Shown: one piece after another, positions 23,311 through 33,230 of the stretch
Layout: every line of letters begins with the position of its first letter
How positions within the stretch are numbered: position 1 is the stretch's first letter
DNA from: Holothuria scabra
Lineage: Eukaryota; Echinodermata; Holothuroidea; Aspidochirotida; Holothuriidae
DNA length: 64,000 nucleotides
Assembly (NCBI GenBank): GCA_037179385.1
Contig: CM074195.1
Span: 13,491,887-13,555,886 of the forward strand
Reading direction: 5' to 3'
Notes under the pieces: generated by a model
What the model saw: only the letters and a program-made list of their open reading frames with translations
Database searches by the model: none
Told to the model about the DNA's origin: nothing
Position numbers and translations under genes: made by a program

Positions 23311-23914
23311 ATGACCTCCAGAATGGGGTAGTGCTAATCCTGATAATTAGGAAGTCAGAGTCAGTCACAAGCATCAGAATCTGTTGAAATATTTCCTTTT
23401 CTGGGATAAAATTGAACAAATTGACAATTAACAGTCTGTTGGTAATTATTCACAATCAAGGTAAATGATGGAGATCAATTTAATTACAAGCTAGACAAAC
23501 ATCGTACCCTGCTTTAATTGACCCCTTGAGAAGTTTTTCTGGACCATGATACCTACTTTCTTAGTTTAGCAATAATGATAAAAATAATTCTGATCTTCAA
23601 GGGCAATAAAAATAGTGACCACAGATCTATGTGAGAACTCATGTCAGATGGCTAACTTGCTGAACAATTTTTTTTTTCTTTTGAAAGGGGATTTCAGGTG
23701 TTTTTTTGTTGTAGCTTACCCAAGGACCAGCAAATTGAATTTAAGGACTGCTTACTGTTGAAAAATTTTCAAAGGGGAGAAGCATTTGGCTTAGATCCCT
23801 ACCCCAGGCAACCAATTACCCAATAATGCACATCCCCATGAGAAATGAAGACTACAACATGTACAACACCTTACTTTGACCCAGCAGAGGACCAAACCCT
23901 GAAGGTTTCTAGTA
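23311..23914. other. No feature recognised
   Basis: No gene or repeat identified. Confidence 0.35.
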
Positions 23915-24228
23915 ATGGCAGTCCCAGAATGTCAAAATTGGAAGGGAAAAATTAGGGGCAAAGGAACATATGTTGGGGAGCGAAAAGTTTTTTGTGCAGA
24001 GGGAAACTGACAACAAAGAGCGTGTTCCTGCAGGTATGGTCCAGAAGGCAAAGCAAAGGTGGGCTAGCTCAGGGGTGCAGTCCCTGAAAGTCTCAGAAGT
24101 ATATTATTTTAACATAGGTACTGTACAGTAGTAACCGACCTAACTTGGGGGGTAGGGCAATGATAATTCTGAGGGGCAAATGCTCCTGCATCCCCCACGC
24201 CCACCCTGAAGCACTGCCACTGCTTCCT
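23915..24228. mobile_element. CAGTGGC-family MITE
   Basis: The left part 'ggcagtcccagaatgtcaaa' resembles 'gatggcaccagaatatcaaa' at 40981. The right part has 'gacctaacttgggggg', like 'agacttaacttggggggg' at 41179, and ends GCACTGCCACTG. The two copies have the same length (about 313 bp) and order. Confidence 0.5.
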
Positions 24229-25139
24229 GGTCTAAAGCTGTATTGCTTCAAGTGTTACTGCCTTCATTGGATAGTAGCTCCATGCTTCATCCATTCTGCC
24301 TATAACCACATAATTTTATGTTAATACTGTATCTTCTGCACTGGGTACCAGGGTGGTGAGCACAAATTAGCCCTACTCAGCAATAACCACTAAGCCAGAA
24401 ACCTGATCAAAGTTTAACTTATATGTAGTCCATTTACTAGCTGCACTTTGCAGTAAATGGGACATACAGTCCATTTGTGAAACAGGTGAGGTAGGTGCAA
24501 AGTATATTTTGTGATTCCTACACACTGTAAAAGCGGAAAAGCCATTTGTACATAATTGGGTGCTTTCATTTTGTTTTTATGATCAACAGTTTTATCCCAC
24601 ACCATCTTTTCTGATGTAGATTAAATTCCTCCCAGAGTCTATACTGTATTACATCTTTGCATGACCTTAAAAATACCATTTGATCTTTCATGTATATACC
24701 TATGAAAATATGCTTACCATTCTTTTGTCACACTATTAATGGTAATTAATTTAATAGCACTGAGAAACACCTCAAGACTACACTGCTGAAGCATGATCCC
24801 ACTGGTATATTGCACCATACGTAGCAAATGAGCCAAACCTTTTCAGAAGCACTGTACACATAGAATGAAGACATTTCCTTAAAATTGATGTCTCTACCAT
24901 CTGTTGGTTAATAAATTCTTCTATTTATAAAATATCTGGATTTCAATTTTTAATACAAGTTGGTACTGATCCAATATTGATATTTGAGCTGTATAGTAAA
25001 TTATCATTAGCCAACATGCCCTAATATACTTGAAATAGTCATTTTCCAATACACAAGCAACTGTCATTTTCAGATGGTATTAAGTGTTATACACTGAGAA
25101 TTTACAAGAAAACCACTTCAGGGGAAGTAAAGGCTGTCA
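24229..25139. other. No feature recognised
   Basis: AT-rich, no gene seen. Confidence 0.4.
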
Positions 25140-25695
25140 GAAGTAATTTGGAAGCAACTGCTAAATCTCATGAATTTCCTCTTACTTCTTTTCGAAGTAT
25201 CTTTCATTATATTTTGAGTCTTTTTAAAATGTATTGCACATGCAAGGTAAAACAAGCAGTACTTTACTCCTAGTAAATTTCACATAAATTTGAGATGAAG
25301 AAATGTTGTCACAAGACTCTCAAGGGTCAATCATAAAACAGGACAATCTGTCTACAATAGTATGATTTAAAGGCAGTCATTCGTCATCCTAAACTACAGT
25401 TTCAGTATGCATATATCAAAACTCTCAATTGGTACAGCTCTTTGATTGGCATCACATTCAAACAATGCATCATAGCTAAATTACACAGCATGGACACTGA
25501 GAGTGTCTTGATTACACATTATGGACTTATATGGCCACTGGAACAAGCCATGAAGCAATAAACAAGGATTGTGTCTGGATAAAGATGAGTTTTAGATAAA
25601 TGTGGGAGGGGCTAGAAGTAATTAGGTTGGGAGAATTGGAACTGTTTGAGATGATGAAAATATGCCTTTAAGTTGGGGTGACTTTTCCAAAAGCA
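25140..25695. mobile_element. Family B MITE interrupted by a family C MITE
   Basis: 25145-25370 carries family B sequence ('cgaagtatctttcattatat', 'agtaaatttcacat', 'gtcacaagactctcaagggt'). Its right end ('gttggggtgactttt') appears only after 25671. The 297-bp insert between has its own TTAA pair. Confidence 0.65.
25371..25667. mobile_element. TTAA-flanked MITE, family C (nested)
   Basis: TTAA at 25367-25370 and 25668-25671 flanks ends AGGCAGTCATTCGTCATC and GATGATGAAAATATGCCT (inverse). The body matches 5267-5569 ('ctctcaattggtacagctct', 'gaagcaataaac', 'gggaggggct'). Confidence 0.75.
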
Positions 25696-26562
25696 TTGCA
25701 CACGGAGAATGAAGAAACATTGTTTTGATGTTTGTGGCTCCATGTTGTTTTATTCTACCCAATTGCAAATATCAGGGTCTAGTCAGGTCACTATAGCTGG
25801 GTGCTGCACCCAATTCCACATTATTTTCACTTTCGCACCCAGTTTCTTAAGTTGAGCACCCAGTTTGGACTCCTCACCCAAAATGATGACAAGCAATACA
25901 CACAGGATGAATTTCTTAACCCATTAGATGTTCACCTGAGTCCCCATCTAAAACGAGGTTTGGTGGGGTAATCAAATTTCAACCAAATTCCTGCTTCACT
26001 CAAACATGCTCCAAGAAACGACAAGCACTAGAGGAAGATGTAACCAAAGGCCAAATAATACTGGTCTGATGTGCCACTGTTTGCAAGGTGTAAAAGGCAA
26101 GCTGTATGGCAACTTCTTACCTGGTTTTTGTTGACCTTCTTTCACTGAAGCTAAATGGTCTGGACAAAAATTTTACAGGGAGGTACTGTAAATTTGACAT
26201 GCATATCAAAACTGCCAACCCTTTCTAATAGTTTCCTACAGTACGAATATGATGATTTGAATAATGGGCATTTAATCTGTTAGTTGCCAAGTCTGAGTAA
26301 ACTTCTGGCCCATATCATGAAATATAGAAATAAAACGCAGAATTAAAATGCAGAATATCTGCCAATATTAGTGATATTGATTACACAGTACAACATACAG
26401 TACCTTTGAAGGCTGTCTACTCTACAAACCCTATAACCATGTTTATTATACAGATACAAAAAAAAGGCTTTTTTGTCAATCTTGTTATGGCTTTTTTATA
26501 GTTTTTGATAGTTTCATTTTGAACAACCTTTCAATCATTCATAAAAGAATTTCCAACAATAA
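25696..26562. other. No gene recognised
   Basis: A short run repeats 'gcacccagttt' (25834-25873). Nothing else was identified. Confidence 0.4.
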
Positions 26563-28476
26563 CCAGAAAGCCAAAAGGCTTAGTGATTCCTTGCCATCAA
26601 ATACCTTACCTGCTTTCAAATTGACAGTGTTTAATAGGTTTTTCTTTACATTTTAGGCACAGAATTTTCACAATTTTACTGCTGGTGACCTCAAATGACC
26701 TTTGACCTCTGGGCAATTCCACGCAAAAGTGGACATGGGTGCTAAAATTTAAAATTTGTCTGACCCTTACAAGTTTGGTATCATAAGAAAGCTTAGAGAT
26801 TGAAGTGTCAGGATTTAAACCATTCTTTTCAATTTTAAGACCCAAAAGGGGTTAAATTAGCAGTAACCATTAGTGTAAATTAAAACAAGTTATTTTCATG
26901 GAAAATGGAATAAAAATGGCAACTATAATAAACACTTCAAAAATGGTGAGTGTGATGGCTTATGTTTATCACAAGTAAGTATGACCTAATATTTCATAAT
27001 TCAGGAGGTATTTTGACATTATGTGCTTTGTTACGCTTCAGTGACTCCACAAAAATAGCCGATAAAAATGTCACGCTGTTACCAAAAAAGAGTGTTTTTT
27101 TACCATATTTTCAAAAGTGAACCTACCAAAAAATTCTAAAGTGTGATGCAAATCATGTTCATGGAGGTTAATAAAATGCATCTGAAACAATGGGTGAATT
27201 TCTTTTATTTTAGCTGTAATTATGATTTGAAATATGTCACGCTGTTACATTTTTGGTAACAGCGTGACAGTAACAGCATGACATCCTATTAAATAACATA
27301 GGAATAGTGAAAGCAGTAGGCTCTAACACTGTGGGCACCCAAATGAAGATAGTGCATGTTCACAGGCCCTGGTTAAACAGTGTCTACCTTTTAAATATTA
27401 ATGAAAATGAGTTTGTGATCTATTTGAGAGCTGAATGTTTTAGATCCATTAGTTTACAGAAAACAAATTTTTAAGTGCTGTACCAGCAATAGACTGGCAG
27501 CTTAATTTCCTTCTGAGTTAAACTTGCAAACAGTTTGAAAAGTAAAGAAAGGACCTTTAATTTACAAAAATGTGTAAAAATATGTGTAACAATATTTGAG
27601 GAAATAGCTTAGAATGTAAGGAAAATAGCAAAGCTTTCTTCATGGAGTACTTTTGCTGTGATACAGCAGTTGTCCTCAAAATGGAATTGACAAGTTTACT
27701 GTACAGTTAACATTGAAAATGGTAGTGTATATAGGGGAGCTTACAGTGCAGTAAAATTTATATTTCATAAGTGCAATTTTAGCCTCAATTCTGAATTCAA
27801 AAGGATTCAGAGTACAAATACCATACTAAGAATTACAGTATCTGTAACAAGCAGCTTGATAAAGAGGGAAAGATTAGAACTTTCTATTCCTGTCAAGTTA
27901 ACATACAGAACACTTACTTCATGGCAGTGTTACATATATACTGTACATAGCCTTGCTACTTCTGTAGTACAGTAGCTGTCTTGTAACTGTTCATGTTTCT
28001 TAATAGTGCTTAAGAATTCTTTCTCCACGTTTACAATGACAAGTATCCATCCCATCAAAACCTGAGATATTTTAAAACAGAATTTGTACTTATTGCCCAC
28101 AAATATCAAGTTATTTGAATACAGGGATTGATACACGTTCTGTTGCCCCACAGTACTTGTAGAAGTGCCTGTCACAAGTTTATGGGGCCTAAAATGAACA
28201 AAATGTAGTCATTGCTACAATTCTTTAGTCCAGTACTGGTACTTTACTGCAGTTAGTTCCCCAAGGAATGAATATTTTTGGAAGTTTGTACTCTTTAATC
28301 ACAAACTTTGTTCACAACCCCATGATAGAAAAGGAAATTTTTAGCACCATTACTTTGTCTTAATATTTTGATTTACCTCCACCCCTCACTAGCATATTGA
28401 CAAGCAATTATTTTATTGTTGTCCAGAAATTATACAGTTCCATACTCAATAGATAGACTGACCTACCATACCGTAT

Positions 28477-28749
28477 TTACTCTATTAAACGCCCCGGGGG
28501 CGTGAAATTTTCGTTAAAGGGGGCGTTTATTGGAGTCAAATTTACGTGACTTTTCTCTATGCAAGTGCCCCACAACTTGTTTTCTGAGCCCTTCTGATAA
28601 ACTACTATGGCGTATTTGCCCATTTGGTTGTCAGCTTCACAATCAGCTGTGAGCTCCTCCCCAATAATCGGTAACCAAACTTTCCTATAAATATGGTAGC
28701 CACGAACAACACTGTGAGGTTTGCAAGTGTGATCAACTTTCGCCGACAT
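28477..28749 (-). CDS. Exon-like frame encoding a HIRAN-like domain, inside the TA element
   Basis: The frame starts at an ATG (28749, reverse strand) preceded by ATATCAAG, a fair initiation context. It runs for about 90 codons into the terminal repeat. It begins MSAKVDHTC and then shows RGYHIYRKVWLPIIGEEL, followed by an acidic stretch and KYAIVVYQKGSE. The pattern R-G-Y-H-x-Y, then I-G-E, then Y-A-x-x-V is one I associate with HIRAN-like domains in uncharacterised invertebrate and fish proteins; HIRAN domains are known to bind DNA ends in HLTF-type helicases. The domain is incomplete, and a possible splice donor follows KGSE. The likeliest explanation is a captured first exon of a host gene, not a transposase. 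The same frame in the copy at 51155-51925 is shortened and shifted. Confidence 0.45.
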   Translation of the reverse strand: MSAKVDHTCKPHSVVRGYHIYRKVWLPIIGEELTADCEADNQMGKYAIVVYQKGSENKLWGTCIEKSHVNLTPINAPFNENFTPPGRLIE

Positions 28750-29030
28750 CTTGATATGTAACATTACACACAGAAGTGACTTTTTTAGGAGCCCGCGGCA
28801 TGTATGCATGCATGCTGTGCACAGTATACAGCCAGGCCTCACGTTACTATACTGACCGGCGGGCTATACGCACGTACATACGGTAATTGCATAATAGTTA
28901 CCGTGAGTAGTACCATTAGCAGTACATACGCGTTCACCGCATTTCACTGTTAAACAGTTTTCCTGTGGTGAATTTGGATTTTCATGTTAGGCTGTTCGGA
29001 TAGGCTAGCAAATATTTTTATACCTACGGT

Positions 29031-29174
29031 ATGTACAATACCACTTTCGAACCGCAAAAGAAGCAGCACAGGTTCGCGGTATGTGATAGCTTGATGGATA
29101 TCAACAGAAATAAGTTGCAGAAACATGCCTTTTACTTTAGGATATGGGACTTTAGGAGATTTCGTGGCTTCAAG
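29031..29174 (+). CDS. Exon-like frame on the opposite strand of the TA element, ending at a splice-donor match
   Basis: From an ATG at 29031 the frame runs 48 codons, starting MYNTTFEPQK and ending FRRFRGFK, where the sequence CAAG|GTAGGA makes a good splice donor (GT at 29175-29176). It diverges from the HIRAN-like frame, with roughly 280 bases between the two starts, as in a bidirectional promoter. I do not recognise the protein. In the second element copy the start codon is ACG, a TAG interrupts the frame (AATTAG in place of AATAAG), and the donor reads CATGGCAG. This copy is therefore the better preserved, but nothing shows that it is expressed. A chance frame remains possible. Confidence 0.3.
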
Positions 29175-30190
29175 GTAGGACTATTTCATTTTCCTTTTAC
29201 CATATTGTCTTTGGAATTGACAATTTCAGTTTATGCAATGTGACGAAAAAGTTGGGGGGCGTTTATTAGAGAGGGGGCGTTTAATAGAGTAAATACGGTA
29301 GTTGATTTCAATGATTTGGCCACATTCTACAGATCAGTACATTTCTACTGGCACAATGAAACCCTTTATATATGTTTTTGTACACTAAAGCTATGCTGTC
29401 ACGCTGTTACCGTCACGCTGTTACCATATGCAGATTTCCTTATAATGCCACAAAGGTTTCAAATGTGAAAAAATTGTTAATAATTTGTACCACAATGAAA
29501 ATTTGTGGTAGGAATAGTCTACAGAATCACCCAGATTAATATTTCTAATTCCCCATGAATGTACCTGAAGTTTTTTTGTAAATCACACTTTTTACCAGGT
29601 CATTCACCTTTTTACACCAGACACTAACCCCATTTTCCCAATGCACTGAATTTTTGCACACTGGTTTGCTTTTCTGTTAATTTACAATGAGAAAATTTTA
29701 CAGTTGGAGCAAAATTGACAAATGTCTGTAATAAAATCCATCTTTCTTATAATATGTTTCAATTATACCTTTTGTCACGCTGTTACCGTCACGCTGTTAT
29801 CACACAAAATTTCATGAATGATGTCATAATTACTAGTGGCATCAAAAAAATTTTTAATAATTGGTATCATGCTACAGCATACTAATCCCTCTTTGCAGCC
29901 ATATTAAAATCAAGTACTTATGCCTTTCAATTTCACAGAGTTTGAAACATTTGTAAAATGGGTAAAAAGTCATGTTCATTTTACCGTCACGCTGTTACCA
30001 GAGTGGTTTGATTTCATAATTCATAAATGCAAATGCAGATTGAAAAGAAAATTGGTGTAAAGCAGGACAGTTTCATAAGGACTACAAAAAGCAAGCTTTG
30101 TTTGATTTTCCTCAATTAAGCCTTTCTGTTATAAACACCTAAAGATGAAATTTTCTCTCTGACTGTCACGCTGTTACCGTGGAACTGCCC

Positions 30191-31230
30191 CTCTACCAAA
30201 AGCAATAGGCTTCTTTCTCTCAACATGGCAAATCTATATACCAAATATAGAGAGTATCGGTCACTCCTATCTGAAGATATCATGTTTACAAGCCATTTTC
30301 TGTGTTTTTGCATTTTTACTGCTAGTGACCTCAAACTACCTTTGACCTCAACCAAAAACAATAGGCTTTTTCCTCTCGACATGACAAACCTATATACCAA
30401 GCATGGGAAGTGTTGGTCACTCCTATCTGAAGAAATCATGTTTAAAAGCCATTTTCGGTGTTTTCGCAATTTTACCGCTGATGACCTCAAATGACCTTTG
30501 ACTTCTACCAAAAGCAATAGGCTTCTTTCTCTCAACATGACAAATCTATATACCAAATATGAAGATTATCGGTCACTCCTTTCTGAAGATATCGTGTTTA
30601 CAAGCCATTTTCGAAGTTTTCGCAATTTTACTGCTATTGACCTCAAATGACCTTTGACCTCTACCAAAAACAATAGGCTTCTCTCTCTCAACATGAAAAA
30701 TCTATATACCAAATATGAAGAGTGTTGGTCTCTCCTAACTGAACATATCATGTTTACAAGCCATTTTCGGTGTTTTCGCAATTTTACCGCTGGTGACCTC
30801 AAATGACCTTTGACCTCTACCAAAAACAATAGGGTTCTTCCTCTCAACATGACAAATCTATATACCAAGTATGAAAATTGTCGGGCAATCCTATCTGAAT
30901 ATATGGTGTTTACAAGCTATTTTTGAAGTCGCAATTTTACCGCTGGTGACCTCAAATGACCTTTGACCTCTACCAAAAACAATAGGGTTCTTCTTCTCAA
31001 CATGACAAATCTATATACCAAGTATGAAAAGTGTCGGTCACTCTTATCTGAAGATATCGTGTTTACAAGCTATTTTTGAAGTCGCAATTTTACCGCTGGT
31101 GACCTCAAGTGACCTTTAACCCTTACCAAAAACAATAGGGTTCTTCCTCTCAACATGATAAACCTATATACCAAATAAGAAAAGTGTCCGACATTCCTAT
31201 CTTAAGATATATGGTGTTTACAAGCAAGTG
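30191..31230 (+). repeat. 153-156-bp tandem array of HINE-3
   Basis: DR1-like blocks fall at 30336 (altered), 30492 (altered), 30648, 30804, 30957 and 31110 (altered). Spacings are 156, 156, 156, 153 and 153. The orphan first unit has a perfect block at 26696. The monomer has 'cgcaattttaccgctggtga', 'caaaaacaatagg', 'caacatgacaaatctatata' and 'tatcgtgtttacaagc'. Long reverse-strand open frames (30116-30868) are by-products of the repeat. Confidence 0.9.
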
Positions 31231-31289
31231 TCACAAACACACACACACACATACACACACACACACAGGGCATATACCCGTATTCAATG

Positions 31290-31523
31290 CCTTACGGGGT
31301 ACACAGAACTGTTCCCCGCAAGGAAAAGGTTGGAATTCCCCCTTAGCCGTTTATGTCAAGCGGCACGTGAATGCCGCGAGCGAGGGCGGGCTCTTGCCTA
31401 TCAAGTGACAGAGCTCATTGCAGTGTCGGAATTTTCAGGTAGCTACGCCAGTTACGAGCTCTGCGTGAGCGAGGAAAGACGTGCGAGGCTTGAGCTCTCG
31501 TGAGCGGCCTGTACCCGGCAAGG
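31290..31523. mobile_element. GC-rich insert with inverted ends in the HINE-3 tail
   Basis: CCTTACGGGGTACA (31290-31303) and TGTACCCGGCAAGG (31510-31523) are inverse copies with two mismatches. Between them the base composition is clearly GC-richer than the surroundings and full of small palindromes (GAGCTC three times, AGCGGCACG). It separates two CA tracts of the host element. A 91-codon frame (31228-31503) crosses it, but I do not recognise it. Confidence 0.5.
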
Positions 31524-31611
31524 TATCGTTTACAAGCTCACACACACACATACATACACACACACGACATCACCATCGCATAGATTCCTTGCCTGCCTAC
31601 GGCAAGAAATC

Positions 31612-32744
31612 AATAATAACAATAAGTCCATTGTACTTCATAGCTACAGTATATGTACGTTTTAACCAACTGGGCTAGACCTCATATCACTTTGCAAATA
31701 CACAACCTGTTTATATATAAACACTGTTGAGGAGCTTTACGATTATATCATTTTCACAAATGCTGTTATTCTTGTCACAATCTTTCATGGTGAGTAGGTA
31801 CACCAAGTTTGAAGGCAACACTTGTCCCATTTTTAAAATCTTTGGATTAGCATATTACTCGACAAATAAGCACCAAGATGACATTGCAGATATAATGCCC
31901 TACAGTAGCAGGTTCCCAGCTGGCACTCGATAGTACCCAAACATGGGGGGTACAAGTGAACATCACATGGGGTACCTGGAAGCCTCTTGGAGGCCTCTTC
32001 AAAAAGTAATGTACAATAATCAAATCTGGTAGCAGGAGGAAGGGCACTTTCTGGGTTATTATGGGAGTACTGTGCAGTATTACAAATAAGGCAACTTTAG
32101 ACCCAAAGTAAATACCTATACTTACAATGCCTGGCTACACGTACAACTGTACTCTACATGTGAGTGAAGGGGTATGTACCTGGAGATAGCATAACAAATA
32201 AGAGCCTGGAACAGGAGATAAAACATAGCAAACAAGGGGTACCAGGAATTCAAACAGTTGGGAACCAGTGATTTCATGTCTGGTCATCCCTCACACTTTA
32301 AAAGCAATATATGCAGTTCATAGCCACAAATTATTTAGGGACTTCCTATGTACATAAATGGATAGGACATACAACACACATACATGTATGTGAAGGTTGT
32401 CAACACTGTTGATATGAGTACTGTATGGGCAGTAAGGTGGTAGTCTGATATTATTTTGAGCATGAAACATTTCAATGTACTGAAGTGGCATATGAAACCT
32501 GTAATGTTTCCAAAGTAATTCAAGAGGTCAAAATTAATGCTACAGAAGGACTGTGGTAGTGAATTTCCATTCAAGCCTCAATTTTGTTTGAAATGCTGCA
32601 GATTCATCATCAATTTCACACAAAATTGCAGACCAATGGCAGCTTTCTTGCTATATATAGTGTTTTGAGTTCCAATAGTGATTTGTTCACATGATCCTTA
32701 GTTCATACAGAAGTCCATGCTCAGCAAGACTTCAATTTTGGAGT
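31612..32744. other. No feature recognised
   Basis: AT-rich, nothing identified. Confidence 0.4.
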
Positions 32745-33230
32745 TTCCAGGCTTGCTACAAATCACACTCCTCAGGAAATCACTGGAAGGAGTGTGGTGG
32801 GTGTGCTGTTTTATATAGTTTATAACTTCAATAGATTTTTATGACCTAACATTCTTCCTTTGGGTGTACAAAAAATCACACCCCTGACAGTGATTTGGTT
32901 ACCGCATGTTTGGTCTAACTGTAGAGCATTCGCCTCTCATGCAGAAGGCCTGAGTTCGCTTCCCAGGTTGAGTCATCCCAAAGACTCTGAAAAAGGAAAC
33001 TACTAGCTGTACTGCCGTTGTGCGTAATGCTCCGCATAAGCAATGGAGTAGGGAAAACAAGCCAGTGAGCCAGAACTGGAAAAAAGGCCGTGACCTGCTC
33101 CACTTGAACCAATAGGTTGGAAACTGGGTCGTAAAACTCCATCTTACCTAACCTAACCTAACAATGATTTGAGGTAAGTGATGGTGTGCACTCACACACA
33201 ATCCTAAAAATTCAAGGTCTGGTTCAGAGT
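32745..33230 (-). mobile_element. AGGCCTTGA-family MITE, reverse strand, split by a SINE
   Basis: The reverse complement of 33172-33230 ('caaggtctgg' end, 'caccatcacttacctcaaat') joins that of 32745-32897 ('aatcactgtcagggg', 'ccacactcctt', 'tttcctgaggagtgtgattt'). Together they parallel 17819-18030. The SINE at 32898-33162 separates the two parts. Confidence 0.65.
32898..33162 (+). mobile_element. tRNA-derived SINE, copy 3 (complete, with target duplication)
   Basis: The head resembles a tRNA gene, with an A-box-like TGGTCTAACTGTAGAGCA and a B-box-like GAGTTCGCTTCCC about 40 bases on. The body 'gtagggaaaacaagccagtg' and the end 'ttggaaactgggtcgtaaaa', 'ctccatctta' match copies 1 and 2. The tail is three CCTAA units. 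Direct repeats AGTGATTTG (32889-32897) and AATGATTTG (33163-33171) flank it. Confidence 0.85.

Larger units (their letters stand above)
28471..29298. mobile_element. 828-bp TA-flanked element carrying exon-like sequence
   Basis: TA occurs on both sides (28469-28470 and 29299-29300). The ends CCGTATTTACTCTATTAAAC and its inverse are perfect over 20 bases and run on into a GCCCC block. Repeated G-rich motifs (GGGGGCGTTTA) sit just inside. The interior has two exon-like frames pointing outward from a central 280 bp. A second copy lies at 51155-51925. A TA duplication fits Tc1/mariner-type elements. Confidence 0.8.
27070..30178. repeat. Interspersed 14-mer GTCACGCTGTTACC
   Basis: Forward copies start at 27070, 27236, 29398, 29412, 29774, 29788 (last bases altered), 29996 and 30165. 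Inverted copies start at 27255 and 27269. Pairs at 29398/29412 and 29774/29788 are perfectly head-to-tail. The 27236/27255 pair forms a hairpin. The last copy is 12 bases from the right terminus. Confidence 0.9.
26711..30190. mobile_element. 3.48-kb DNA transposon with GGGCARTTCCACG ends
   Basis: The left end GGGCAATTCCACG and right end CGTGGAACTGCCC are inverse copies with one mismatch. CTCT flanks both sides (26707-26710 and 30191-30194). Removing the element rejoins a HINE monomer ('gacctttgacctct' plus 'accaaaagcaatagg'). It holds about ten copies of the 14-mer GTCACGCTGTTACC. No transposase frame is visible, so it is probably non-autonomous. I could not assign a superfamily; a 4-bp duplication is only one possible reading, since 5 bp (CCTCT) also fits. 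An 828-bp TA element is nested at 28471-29298. Confidence 0.75.
26563..31611 (+). mobile_element. HINE-3: Helentron-like element, second subfamily, interrupted
   Basis: It begins CCAGAAAGCC with a 5' stem-loop AAGCC, AAAA loop, GGCTT (26568-26581). The subterminal GATTCCTTGCC (26585-26595) follows, then 153-156-bp monomers. It ends in an 11-bp hairpin, GATTCCTTGCC (31583-31593) and GGCAAGAAATC (31601-31611). Order and position match HINE-1 and HINE-2, but the paired sequences differ. The first monomer is cut at 26710 by a 3.48-kb transposon and resumes at 30191. Confidence 0.8.

Noticed and set aside
30116..30868. Long reverse-strand open frames (146 and 100 codons) with repeated VYRFVMLRERSLL-like phrases
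   Set aside because: They follow the 156-bp monomer of the HINE-3 array. 156 is divisible by 3, so a stop-free frame in one unit stays open in the next. There is no independent evidence of coding.
32910..32975. A tRNA gene
   Set aside because: The A and B boxes are tRNA-like but the fold is not kept, and the sequence runs on into a SINE body with flanking duplications.
33145..33163. Interstitial telomere repeat (CCTAA)n
   Set aside because: Only three 5-bp units, not the animal TTAGGG hexamer, and it sits exactly at the SINE tail.
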